From Paulinella micropora (taxonomy: Eukaryota; Cercozoa; Imbricatea; Euglyphida; Paulinellidae): a stretch of DNA of 64,000 nt. Below the pieces are notes generated by a model that worked only from the letters and a program-made list of their open reading frames with translations, was not told the origin of the DNA and searched no databases. This document shows positions 30,586 through 41,718 of this stretch, piece after piece; the stretch's first letter is position 1; each line of letters starts with the position of its first letter. The position numbers and the translations under genes are program-made. The stretch lies in the NCBI GenBank assembly GCA_019918135.1, contig WBZZ01004083.1, forward strand, positions 165,001 to 229,000, written 5' to 3'.

Positions 30586-31049
30586 CTACAAAAATTTAGA
30601 TGGAGGTGCCAACCAATTGGTCTCCTCTTGCTTGTGACCGTGTTGGCATTTGTATTGCAATTCTTTAAGGATCTTAATTTTGGCTTCAAACTGTGGTAGC
30701 GGCCGGCCCGCCTCCAAGACCTCCTCGCATAGTTTCCGAAATTCTTGCGATCCTTGTTGATCATAGCTCGGGCGGCCTTCTGACTATCCTGCAGTTCTTT
30801 AATAGTGTTGCGGAGATCATCCAAGGGTGAGTCATTGGAGGTAGGCCATTTTCTAAGTAGCGGAGCTAGCATACCGCAGGCCAATGCGGCGAAGCTGGGC
30901 CACTTCTGTAAACACAAATCAGGCCCCGACGATTTCAGCGCGGGTACAAGCACATCCGCCGCCTCTGTAAACATACCGGCTGCAAGCTTTGCACAGTAAG
31001 CCCCGGACGGGGACTTGCCTTTGCTTCCAGCACACCTTGTGCAAGTCAT
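30586..31049 (-). pseudogene. Small unknown gene with a frame shift
   Basis: The ATG at 31,049 starts MTCTRCAGSKGKSP, then AAGMFTEAADVLVPALKSSG and LDDLRNTIKELQDSQKAARA. Near 30,770 the better frame changes to YDQQGSQEFRKLCEEVLEAG, FEAKIKILKELQYKCQ and ends at TAG 30,586-30,588. Together this is about 155 residues with helical, perhaps coiled-coil, character. The Cys pair CTRC followed later by YC could be a zinc site. No family is recognised. A short intron instead of a shift cannot be excluded, but no good splice sites are seen. Confidence 0.5.
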
Positions 31050-31189
31050 TTGGGGTTTTAGAGATAAATATGGTTTCTCTACGATGCACCTGCCATCTCT
31101 TGCTTCTCCCCTCCTTCCTGTCCCCCCCCCCCTCCTCTCCCCCATCTGTCTCTTTCGCTGTCCCTCCTCCCCTTTCCCCTTCTTCACCC

Positions 31190-31861
31190 TCTGTCTCTTT
31201 CCATGTCCGCGTAATAACTAGAAAAAGTCTGTAAGTAGACAAGGCTCTTACTTTTGCTGCGGCAGGTGCGACAAGTAGGGCGGTGTGGTCTGCTGCCCCT
31301 CTCCCCACACACCCTCCCCCCCGTCTGTTTCTTTGGTTGTCGGGCAAAAAAAACTCTGCGTTTCATATTTTTCATTTTTTTCTTATTTTGCGCACGGTGG
31401 TCGGGCCATGACACGGACAGGACGCCGTCGGGGGTCGTGAGGCCCCTGTCCACCTGGTACATTGACCACCGTCCATCCATCTGCCGCAGGGTCGGGCTGG
31501 GGGGAAGGAGCACGGATTGTCTTTAGTCCCCCCCGTCTGAGAATCGGGAGTGGGAATGGGAAGAGTCAGGGGCGGGGGCGCGCAAAAAAATGTACAAAGA
31601 AAATTATAAAAAAAAATCCTTGACAAAGTTTTACACTTGGCACTGAGGACTATGAGAGAGAGAAGGAAGAAGGAGAGGGGAGGGGGGCGCGCCAGGAATG
31701 TAATAAAAAAGTCTCGACAAGGAAGAAGGGAGGAGGGGGGGGGGGGGCGCCCCGGCATAGGCTCAGTGGCATCTTGTTAGTTTTGTTTTACTTCTGTCCC
31801 CTGCTATTTGAGCCCCCCGGGCTCAGGGGGGAGTAGAGGGGGGGGAAGGCACAAAACAAAT
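31190..31861. repeat. Fragments of the common repeats
   Basis: Right arm and link of the fold-back unit (31,320-31,500), a reverse copy of the CTTGGCACTGAG/ACTTTGTCAAG motif (31,590-31,650), the GGCTCAGTGGCATCTTG repeat (31,757-31,800) and GAGCCCCCCGGGCTCAGG. Confidence 0.7.
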
Positions 31862-32916
31862 TTAAAGGAGAGAGGGAGGGCAGGGGCGCGCTAAGAATGT
31901 ACAAAAAAAATTTAATAAAAAAAGGTCGCGTGGCAGCCAGGAAGCGAGCGCATCGGAGCGTTCGAAGCGGCTACAGACATTGTACAGAGCCAGCGACGAC
32001 AGCCGGGGCGTGTTAGCAGAATTAAGCCAGTTGGCAGAGGCCAGCTGCGACAAACCAGTTTTGCTGCATTGTTTCATTACTAATTTCCGGAGCGCAGGGA
32101 ATGCTAGCTCGGTGGGCTTGATGGAGGCATCCGGCCAGTTCACTAACGAGAGCTCAAGCTCTTGCAGCTGAGCGCTCACGGGTTGCAGTTCCAACGATAA
32201 CTTTGATTCCGACGGTTTAGAGCGCCCAACGTAATAATGTCTGGTCCGGTCCGTTAGGCTGAAGGCACGCAGTGACTGACACCTTCTGAGCAGGTCGTTG
32301 ATTTCTGACAGATTATCCTTTAGTAAACTTTGTTTTCTGTATCGGAGCTTAAGGCTCGCTAGGCCCGGCGCACACCATTGGACACCCCCCCGGGCGCCGT
32401 GGCAGCATCAAGCTCGCACGCCCATTGCAGATTTGTTCCGGGTGTAAATAAGATATGTTTGTCAAGTGCGTGGATCCGATTGCTGACATGCTGCAGCACG
32501 CCCAAGTGCCAGCGCGGATCATCCGTGACGAAGCTAGCAATGACCTGCTCTAGGCCAGAGCATTCATCTACTCTCAGACCAAGGTGTGTCATCGGCCCCC
32601 TGTCTTTTAAACAATAGAGGCTGAGGACCTTGGCATAACAACGCTTGACGGATACACCCCAGCTGCCAGCGGCGTAGATATCCAAGCCCCTGCCCCGCTT
32701 GCCTGAATCTATAACCCGCAGGGACAAGAATTCTCCGTCGTAATAAAAGTTAAGCAGCATGGAAGCCAGCAGCGCAGACCCCCTCTCGCCGCCTAGCTTT
32801 CTTGGCGGGTAGTTGTGGTTTGTTGAATAAAGCAACGCCTCGCCCTCCGGTCTGAGATACAAGGTTGTTAGCTGCTCGCAAATGTCGTCTGGGAGATCAA
32901 AAATTCTGTGGGACAT
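31862..32916 (-). pseudogene. LRR-like gene, frame-shifted at a G run and cut at the 3' end
   Basis: The ATG at 32,916 opens MSHRIFDLPDDICEQLTTLY, an F-box-like start. Protein-like sequence continues to about 32,395, where a run of seven G (reverse strand) coincides with a move to another frame: GLASLKLRYRKQSLLKDNLS, LRAFSLTDRTRHYYV, LQELELSLVNWPDASIK and LRKLVMKQCSKTGLSQLASA. These are irregular LRRs. After WLPRDLF (about 31,925) the frame enters the common repeat (ATTAAATTTTTTTTGTACAT), so the gene's own 3' end is missing. The homopolymer makes a sequencing error a real possibility for the shift. Confidence 0.6.
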
Positions 32917-33100
32917 TCTTTCTCAAATTCTTCGTCTTTTTACAAAGGAAAGCGAAGGGGCAAACCAAAGGTGAGTGGAGGAGGGAGAGGGGGGGAGGCA
33001 CAAGGCAAATTTAAAGTGCGCGTACCCGCTGTTTTTGTCTCTGCCACCCGCCTTCTCATCCGTGTTTTGCGTGTTCTACTTCAAGATAATAATAGCGTCT

Positions 33101-34015
33101 GGATGCTTATCCTAAAACCAAGCAGCAAAAGACAAAGAACTGCCTCCTTTGGCCAGCCGGACTTGGCAGTCCCTCTTACGACTAAGCTGTGGGACAACGT
33201 GCTGCTTAACGCGGGCCTCTTGCAGCTTGCCCTGCGACCTGAACCTCGTAGAGGGTACCTTGAAATTCAGACGTTGCGGCCAACTAGCCAAAATCGGTTT
33301 GCCCGACCAACTGCGGTGCCAAAAGGCGGACCTCCTCTTCCATAACTTGGATAGCCTCAGCGAGCTTAGCCACCCCGCGCTCTGGGAGATCGCAGGCGAT
33401 GGGTACAGGGCCAAATTTGAATCTTGCAATAAGCTTGAAACTATCGGATTACCAACTTACCTCGTATGCCAGACTGCCTCCGTTGAAGTGCATACATTGC
33501 ATGAACTCCGCGAGATCGTTCTCCCCGCAAGCTTTGGGCCAGCAGATAACCTCGGTGGTTCCGCGGTCAAGGACAGCTGTCTCAGACTCCAAGTCGAATC
33601 CTGTCCTCGACTCCAAAGTATTTGCACGGCCCGCGCACCGGCGACAAAATCGAGACAACAACGGCGGCCCGATCTTATAGAGATCAGTGTTTCTCGATTT
33701 TCAGGCGCCCACGAGGAGGTAAAGGGGGCGGCAGACCTAAAGATCCTAGCCGCGGGGGTCAGCATGGTTATTGAGGTATCAAATGATAGTGACATAAAAA
33801 CCCTTGTCCTCAGTCCAGACCAAAAGAAGATGAAGAGTCTTAAGCTAGAAATAGCAAATTGTGACCTGCTAGAACAAGTTTGCTTGTCAAAGGAGCTCAC
33901 GTGCAAAAGGACAAATCTGAGCAGTCCATCCTCTCTTTGTGTGTGGGCGCCGGAGCACACAAAAAGCTTAGTTCTCAGTGACAAGTGTAAGACTTTGTCG
34001 AGCTTTAATAAAGAA
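33101..34015 (+). pseudogene. Repeat-rich LRR-like gene, frame-shifted and cut at the 3' end
   Basis: Divergent from the gene ending upstream at 32,916. The ATG at 33,101 starts MLILKPSSKRQRTAS and reads to LLNAGLLQLALR near 33,235, where coding moves one frame: LNLVEGTLKFRRCGQLAKIG, LETIGLPTYLVCQ, LREIVLPASFG, LRLQVESCPRLQSIC, LKILAAGVSMVIEVS, LEIANCDLLEQVCL. The pattern CxxLxxIxLPxxL recalls BspA-like or irregular LRRs. At about 33,967 the frame runs into AGTTCTCAGTGACAAGTGTA, the common 3' motif, with no stop of its own. Confidence 0.6.
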
Positions 34016-34635
34016 AAATTCACACATTCTTGGCGCCACCCCCCCCCCCCTCTCTTAATTCTCAGTGCCAAGATTACAACTTTATCAATGATTTTTTTAT
34101 TTTTTTTAATACATTCTTAGCGCGCCCCCCGCCCTTCCCCCTTCTCCCTCCCGCTTCCGATTCTCAGACGGGGGACTAAGACAATTCGTGCTTCCTCCTC
34201 CCTGCCTCATCCCTCTCCCGCTCCTAGTTTCAGTGCCAAGTGTAAGACCGTCGAGCTTCAATAAAATTTTTTTCACACTTTCTTGGCGCCCTCCTCTCTC
34301 TGTCCCTTCCCTCTCCTACTCTCCGTTCTCAGACGGGGAGGACTAAGACAATCCGTGCTCCTTCCCTCTCTTACCTCTTCCCTCTCCCGCCCCCTGTTTT
34401 CAGACGGGGGGGAGAGACAAAGACAATTCGTGCTTCTCCCATGGGCACAAGACAGGGCGCCGTCGGGGGCCGTGAGTCCCTTGTCCACCTGGTACATTGA
34501 CCACCGTCCACACATCCGCCGCAGGGTCGTGCTGGAGCACGGTGCGCAAGATGTAAAGAAATAGCAAAAATATGAAAAGTTGAATTTTTTTTGTGGAATG
34601 TGTTTGCACACGCAAACAAGGGGCGAAGGGGAGAG
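34016..34635. repeat. Common 3' motifs and one fold-back unit
   Basis: Copies of the motif at 33,968-34,045, 34,065-34,125 and 34,228-34,290. From 34,440 a link, a left arm (GAGCACGGTGCGCAAGATGT) and a spacer follow. The spacer is broken at 34,636 by the transposon. Confidence 0.7.
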
Positions 34636-35272
34636 AACAAAGGAATCGCGTAACTTTGGGATCCCATTTTTTCCCAAATTTTCTAAGGTTTTGGCTGGTT
34701 TTTTCAAAACTCTCAGGATACGTGTAGAAACGATGCCGATGCTAGGAAAACTTATTAAAACGATATTAAAACATGTTTTTATTAATTTAGACTGACTTTG
34801 ACTTCACTTCAACAGTACTCCGGAGGCGGTCCGGACCTGTCTGACATACGTATTTTTCGAGTTTTCGTACATGTCAAATCAGCGGGTTTTGATAGCAAAT
34901 TCAAGGGCGATGCAGGAAAACATGTTTTTAATGTTTGCAACTATTTACTATTGCAGTCTGAGCTCATTCTAAGAATGTTTACGGACTTGGAGCCACGGGC
35001 GCAGACTTGCACTGACTCAGCAGTGTACTACACAACTACACCCAAGTCAGAGCATAGTCGTGCGTCCTCTGCTACAAAATCAGCGTAAAATGGCAGACAA
35101 TCGATATAATTACTAAATTATCATTATTTCCTGACATTTCACTTATTGTCAGCCATATAGAATGACTTTGTGACTTGACTTGGGCGTGCGTGCTGTCACG
35201 GTCACACAGCGAACGCTAACCCAAGTCAAGGCACCGACAAAAAAGGGAAGGCACAAAGCGGCATAAGCGGCG
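34636..35272 (+). repeat. Left terminal inverted repeat
   Basis: 637 bp, matching the reverse complement of 46,396-47,027 with few differences. The inner boundary is at GCGGCATAAGCGGCG. The outer 150 bp is AT-rich with AAAACATGTTTTTATT palindromes. Confidence 0.9.
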
Positions 35273-35450
35273 ATGTTTGTATTTCTACTTGTTTTCAAGG
35301 TAAAAAAATAGCTGCCCATCCAAGACAGCTAGCTCTTGTTGGATTTGAACTTGATCTGACTGACTAACAGCCCCCACCATCACATAGCCTTCAGTGTCGC
35401 CTACATAAACAGACAAAATATTTAAGGCAACATGCAGCGACCGAGTACCT

Positions 35451-37111
35451 TTACGAGCGCCGCATTGCCATGGACGCCAAGGCGAAATCAAAGTATGGGT
35501 TGCCTCCGGCGGGCGAGGCTGGCAAGTTGGTGACAGTGCTGGCAGCGGTGCTGCGTGCAGGGGATCCGGACGTGACCGCTATGCCTACCCTCTCACACAA
35601 TCTCTCTACCATTCTCTCCAACAGATCCTCCTTGTCAATTGCTGGAGGTTGTGGTTTGTTGCCGGTTTTGGTGATTTTCTTCTCAACCGGTTCATCCTCA
35701 CCATCCTCTGCCTCGCCCTCATCTGCCTCTTGCACACGTGGAGTATTTTTCTTACTACCCTTTATCTTATTGTGTTTTGTTTGTTCTGCTTTTTGCTTTT
35801 GTTTTTCTTCTTGTTCTTTTTCCTGTGCTTCTTTTGCCTGTCTTTCCCGTTCTTGCTGCTGTCTGTCTTCTAACAACTTAGTTATGTTCTGAGTGTGCTT
35901 GCCTAGTGCGATCGCTAGCATGGCTTCAACCTGGCCCGCGGTAAGGGAGGCAGGCGCTTCTCCTCCCTCCTCCTCCTCCTCCTCCTCCTCCGCCTTCTGC
36001 ACCCACAATGTATTTGCAGAAATAAAAGCGAACAGCGTTTGCATACGGAAAGCTAAAGCAGATTATGTGAGATTATGTAATATTAGAAGCTTTACCTTAC
36101 TCACAGACTTGGACTTGTCTTTGGGCTTCTTGCCCCCCGACGGAGTTTCTACACATAATTGACACACACCATAAAGTCCGGACATAAATGCAGCAGCAAT
36201 ATGCAACGATGGACGAAAATCAAATGAGTTTCCTTACTTTTGTTGTTGGTCTTGGGCTTTTTGGTTGCTGGCTCCGGCATTATAACCTCCTCGACCTCCT
36301 CCTCGTCTCCGTCCATGCCTGCAGTAGTTTCTGCATATACACACACACATAAAACTCAGACTTGCGAGGCAAGGCAAGAAACAGCCTGACCATTTTTGAG
36401 GTTTTTGACCCTGAGAGAATTTCGCGGCATAGTCACGGCGGCGGAGTTGGACTTGGGGAGTTTCTAAACGACAAGGTGGGGGGGGGGGGGAGAGGTAAAG
36501 ACAAAGAAAGAAAAAAAGAAAGAAAGAAAGAAAAAAAGAAAAAAAGAAAGAAAAAAAGAAAGAAAAAAGAAAGAAAGAAAGAAAGAAAAAGAAAGGAAGG
36601 AAAAGAAAGAATGTGTGTATGTACATTTGCTTCGGCAGCACAGTCCGCCAGAAGGAACTCCAGCTTTCTCCACTTGCGAAGAAGGGGGGGGATGGTGGGA
36701 TTCCCAACGTACGGCTTAAACAAGGGGGCTATATCTTTGTCGAAGTCCAAGGGTGAATCTCCAAGGTAGACGGAGCGCTTGTAGTTGAAAACGTAAAAGC
36801 CCAGCAGCTGCAGATGCTTCGAGTCTGCAACCCCGTCCCCGGTGGTGTCGACTTCCCGAACGGCCATGATGTAGCGTTTGGTGCCTAAATTGAGGAAAGA
36901 AAGAATAAATTAACAACAAATCAATAAATAATAACAACAATATTAACAACAAAAGAGAGAGAAAGAGAGGTGGGGGGGGGGGAGAGAGACACTGCAGGAA
37001 GAAGAAGAAAAAGAAGAAGAAAGAAAGAATAAAAAAAAGGGGGGGTGGGAGAGGAAGACAATGACAGAAATACTATTAGAGAGATAGAGGGCGAGAGAGA
37101 GAGAGAGACCT

Positions 37112-37144
<33 letters not shown>

Positions 37145-37285
37145 AGAAGGAATTTTTACTTCGGTTTCTGTCGGCTTGACCCTTTTTGCGCCAATCCGGT
37201 GGAAAGATCAAGGCTAGCCTGCAAGGGACAGTGGATGGCGTGAGGGTGGGACTGGGGAGGGAGAGAGAGGGGGGGGGGGGGGGGG

Positions 37286-37321
<36 letters not shown>

Positions 37322-37610
37322 GGGGGGGGGAGAGAGACCCAGGAGCGCTTGCTGTTTCCCATTCGCAGGTTTCCACTTGCGTCTTGGGGCCCAACAGAAA
37401 ATCGTGGTACTTGGTCAGCCTGACGTTGAGTACCAAGGCTCCCTCCCGGACCTTGTTGTCGTCCGTCGTCAGCTTCAACAGCAAGCTTCCCCCCGTCCCA
37501 ACATCAACAACATCAGCAACAACAACAACAACAGAAAAGACAAGAAGAAGAAGAAGAAGAAGAAGAAGAAGAAGAAGAAGGAAAAGGAGGAGGAGGAGGA
37601 GGAGGGGGAG

Positions 37611-37642
<32 letters not shown>

Positions 37643-37900
37643 TGTATGTATGTATGAAAGTTTGTATGTTTGTATGTATGTATCTATGTATGTGTGTATA
37701 TGTATGTATACCAGTCCAACAACAACAAGTTACAAACAACAACAACAACAACAACAACAGAAAAGAGAAGAAGAAGAAGAAGAAGAAGAAGAAGAAGAAG
37801 AAGAAGAAGAAGAAGAAAAGAAGAAGAAGAAGAAGAAGAAGAAGAAGAAGAAGAAGAACAACAACAACAACAACAACAGAAAAGAGAAGAAGAAGAAGAA

Positions 37901-37965
<65 letters not shown>

Positions 37966-38221
37966 AGTATGTATGTATGTATGAAAGTTTGTATGTTTGT
38001 ATGTAATAAAATGTATCTATGTATGTGTGTATATGTATGTATACCAGTCCAACAACAACAAGCTACAACAACAACAACAACAACAACAACAACAGAAAAG
38101 AGAAGAAGAAGAAGAAGAAGAAGAAGAACAGAAAAGAGAAGAAGAAGAAGAAGAAGAAGAAGAACAACAACAACAACAACAACAACAACAGAAAAGAGAA
38201 GAAGAAGAAGAAGAAGAAGAA

Positions 38222-38298
<77 letters not shown>

Positions 38299-38571
38299 AG
38301 AAGAAGAAAAAGAAGAAGAAGAAGAAGTATGTATGTATGTATGAATCTTTGTATGTTTGTATGTATGGATGTATGTGTGTATATGTATGTATACCAGTCC
38401 AACAACAACAAGTTACAACAACAACAACAACAACAGAAAAGAGAAGAAGAAGAAGAAGAAGAAGAAGAAGAAGAAGAAGAAGAAGAAGAACAGAAAAGAG
38501 AAGAAGAAGAAGAAGAAGAAGAAGAAGAAGAAGAAGAAGAAGAAGAAGAACAACAACAACAACAGAAAATA

Positions 38572-38613
<42 letters not shown>

Positions 38614-38697
38614 AAACAAGAAGAAGAAGAAGAAGAACAGAAAAGAGAAGAAGAAGAAGAAGAAGGAGGAGGAGGAGGAGGAGGAGGGGAGAAGAAG

Positions 38698-38729
<32 letters not shown>

Positions 38730-39672
38730 TGTATGTATGAATGTTTGTATGTTTGTATGTATGCATCTATGTATGTGTGTATATGTATGTATACCAGTCC
38801 TGATATTTCTTGCCGGAAGCAAACGTGAAGGTAGTGGGCGTCTCCCAGACCCTCACCTTTCCATCTGGGCATGGAGGTAGATCAGATTCCTCTGCTTTCG
38901 GTGTGGGAGTTGATGGTGGTGTGGGAGTAGTAGTAGTAGTTGATGTTGAAGTAGTAGTAGTTGGTTATGTTGAAGTAGTATTAGATGGTGATGTTGAAGT
39001 AGTAGTAGATGGTGATGTTGAAGTAGTAGTAGATGGTGATGTTGAAGTAGTAGTAGATGGTGATGTTGAAGTCGTAGTAGATGGCGATGTTGTAGTAGTT
39101 GTAGCTGGTGATGTTGTAGTAGTAGTAGCTGATGATGTTGTAGTAGTAGTAGCTTTTTGTTCCCTGCCCGGCTTCTTGGCACGGGCCGTCGCCTTCGTCG
39201 CCTTCGCCTTCGGGGCAGGAGGCTTCGGGGCAGGGGGCTTCGTTGCCGGAGGGTCCACATGCGGAGGCTTTTTCCCTTCAACAGAGCCGTTGCTTCCGTC
39301 ATTCTTTTTGGCTTTCTTTTTAGATGTGACCTCCGACTCATTTGCAGGGGCCAGAAATGACGTTTGTTTCCTGTTTCTTTTCAATCCCGCTACTTCCCCG
39401 AGACCATCGTCATAAGGCTGGGCATCATTTTTGTCAAGCTTGCCACCCTGTTTGTAAGTATACGAGTGCCCTGGCACCAAGGTGTCAAGGTCACGCGCAG
39501 CCAGGTCATAACGCCTGTGCACCTCCTCGGGAATGATGACCTTCGAAAATGCCAGGTAGTTCTTTTTCTCAGGCTTAGCTCCATTTATCGTAAGAAACAA
39601 TTCCCCAAGACGGTTTTTGCGAACAGTCTCGATCGTTCTCGCCACTACTTTTTTCTCTTCTTGGGATTTCAT
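35451..39672 (-). CDS. Left transposon gene: multi-exon, Lys-rich and Thr/Ser-rich protein of unknown function
   Basis: Exons read on the reverse strand: 39,672-38,795; about 37,485 to 37,330; 36,884-36,625; 36,463-36,391; 36,330-36,238; 36,148-36,096; 35,996-35,451. The last five exons join with matching phases through GT-AG introns, two starting GTAAGG and GTAAAG. The link from exon 2 to exon 3 is unresolved. The ATG at 39,672 opens MKSQEEKKVVARTIETVRKN, then a Lys-rich part, a TTSTSP repeat with one in-frame TAA (38,965-38,967), then VRVWETPTTFTFASGKKYQD. Later exons give LGFYVFNYKRSVYLGDSPLD, an acidic and Lys-rich linker, and a Gln/Glu/Lys coiled coil before LERMVERLCERVGIAVT. No family is recognised. 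It may bind DNA or assist the transposase. Confidence 0.55.
36480..36600. repeat. GAAA-type microsatellite in an intron
   Basis: A run of AAAGAAAG units preceded by a G run, within the intron 36,464-36,624 of the left transposon gene (reverse strand). Confidence 0.8.
36955..37340. repeat. GA- and G-rich low-complexity stretch
   Basis: GAGAGAGA runs at 37,090-37,140 and 37,285-37,310 with G runs between, lying in the intron between exons 2 and 3 of the left transposon gene. Confidence 0.8.
37490..38795. repeat. Compound microsatellite/minisatellite filling one intron
   Basis: About four units of 240-350 bp, each ordered ACA repeats, GAAAAGAGAAG, a long AGA run, GTATGTATGTATGTATGAA, then TATGTATACCAGTCCAACAA. 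On the reverse strand each unit begins with the exon-intron junction GACTGGTATACATAC of the left transposon gene, so the donor site has been copied with every unit. The Glu/Lys/Arg/Gln-run open frames here are artefacts of the triplets. Confidence 0.85.
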
Positions 39673-40189
39673 TGGCACAGGCACGGGCCGGGGGAGAGTG
39701 AGACTCACACACTTGGACACGGGGGAGAGTGAAGACTCACACACTGGCGACGGGTAGGCGGGATCAAGAGAAGGCGGGTAAGTTGGTTGAAGTAGAATTT
39801 ACGGGAAGTTGTTCAAAGTACGACCACAACACCAAATTTTTTCTCGAGAGGAGGTAGTGGAGCGCCACGTTGTTGCACGTAGAACGCCAACATTATTGCA
39901 AGATTTGAAATGAAAACATATTTCCTGCTCTTGGTGAGTCTTAACTTGAGCCGGAATGATCTTGCTTTTTTTTTTCTTGGGTCTGGCAGCAGAAAACGAT
40001 GCACAAAAACAAGCCCAAAAACGCTCGTTTCTGGTTGGATTATGAGGCCTATCTGTCCAGCCGGCTGGTGCCATGCCACGAAAACATTTGCACTATGTTG
40101 TTTGCGTGTGGCCTTTCGTTTGCAATGAATTTTGTCTGAGAAAACAGCTCCGTTGTTGCAATCTGAAGATACAGTCTCTGGGTCGGCCA

Positions 40190-40930
40190 TGTCTGAATTT
40201 TAGCAAAACTTTGTGCATTGAATGTGCAGTGGAAACCAAAGTATTGTAAACGATTTTATGTTTCCGGCTCTTTCTGAAGCTCAACTTGAGCCGGAATGCC
40301 TGTGCTTTGTTGTTTTGTGTATTTGTTTTTATAATAGCAGTGCACAAACCTTTGTCGTTGGCCATGTTTGAATTTTAGCCAAGATTTGTGCAGTTGGTGT
40401 GCAGGGGAAACCAAAGTATTGTAAACGATTTTATGTTTCCGGCTCTTTCTGAAGCTCAACTTGAGCCGGAATGCATGTGCTTTGTTGTTTTGTGTATTTG
40501 TTTTTATAATAGCAGTGCACAAACCTTTGTCGTTGGCCATGATTGAATTTTAGCCAAGATTTGTGCAGTTGGTGTGCAGGGGAAACCAAAGTATTGTAAA
40601 CGATTTTATGTTTCCGGCTCTTTCTGAAGCTCAACTTGAGCCGGAATGCCTGTGCTTTGTTGTTTTGTGTATTTGTTTTTATAATAGCAGTGCACAAACC
40701 TTTGTCGTTGGCCATGTTTGAATTTTAGCCAAGATTTGTGCAGTTGGTGTGCAGGGGAAACCAAAGTATTGTAAACGATTTTATGTTTCCAGCTCTTCTG
40801 AAGCTCAACTTGAGCCGGAATGCCTGTGCTTTGTTGTTTTGTGTATTTGTTTTTATAATAGCTGTGCACAAACCTTTGTCGTTGGCCATGATTGAATTTT
40901 TAAATTAGCCAAGATTTGTGCAGTTGGTGT
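40190..40930. repeat. 175-bp tandem repeat, about four copies, with conserved hairpin
   Basis: Starts of equivalent sites at 40,365, 40,540, 40,715 and about 40,889 give the 175-bp period. Each copy holds TTCCGGCTC and GAGCCGGAA arms of 9 bp around CTGAAGCTCAACTT, and a TTTATAATAGC stretch. On the reverse strand each copy reads ATGGCCAACGACAAAGG; a related ATGGCCGACCCAGAG lies at 40,190. Position between divergent genes suggests a promoter or transposase-binding array (inference). Confidence 0.85.
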
Positions 40931-41202
40931 GCAGTTGATATACAAAAATTGTAAATAATTTTATGTTTTCTTATATTTTTAAAGCTTATATTAAGCAGGA
41001 ATCATGATGGTTTTTTTTTCCTGTCTGTTCTTCCAGTAGCACAGCAAAACAATCATGCGTACAGACATATGTGTATACATAGACTCATTTACACTTTCTT
41101 CTTCTTATTATTATTATTCTTATTCTTGTTCTTTTTTTTTTTCCCTGCTCCTCCTCCTCCTCGTCCTTCTTCTTATTCCTGTTCTTCTTCTCCTTTCCTT
41201 TT

Positions 41203-41245
<43 letters not shown>

Positions 41246-41426
41246 GATGGCGTTTCTTGTGTTTTTTGTTTGTTTAGCAGTTGTATAGTCAACCGCAATC
41301 CTCATCGAGCAGCACGTCATCAGCCTGGTTCAAACCAGGCCTGGTTCTCTCTCTTTCTCTCTTCCTCTCTTTCTCTCTCTCTTACTCTTTCTTTTTTTCT
41401 CTATGTTTGCTTCTTCTTCTTTTTCT

Positions 41427-41458
<32 letters not shown>

Positions 41459-41718
41459 TTCTTCTTCTTCTTCTTCTTCTTCTTCTTCTCCTTCTTCTTC
41501 GTGATCTACATTATACATGCTCAACAACCAACCCCCCCCCCCCTCCCCCCACCCACATGTATATGTATTGTTCTGTCTAGTTCCATTTACATTTCTCTCC
41601 TACCCAAACGCCGTCCCTGTTTGTCTTCACTCGCGTGAAACGTCAGAAAATGATGTTTTTGTTTTTTCTTAATTGTTTCTAATTGTTTCTGTCTTGATTT
41701 TTTTTTTTAGGTGTGGTC
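40931..41718. other. Low-complexity leader region of the right transposon gene
   Basis: AT-rich then pyrimidine-rich: CTA repeats at 41,205-41,243, CT and CTT repeats at 41,340-41,495, a C run at 41,533, and T(10)AG at 41,700-41,710 just before the ATG at 41,719. That T-run plus AG looks like a splice acceptor, so a non-coding or short coding first exon may lie upstream. Confidence 0.5.

Noticed and set aside
37186-38822. Long open frames on both strands (up to 569 codons) made of Glu, Lys, Arg, Gln, Ser, Leu or Phe runs
   Set aside because: They are produced by AGA, ACA and related triplet repeats open in several frames on both strands. The repeat lies in an intron of the left transposon gene.
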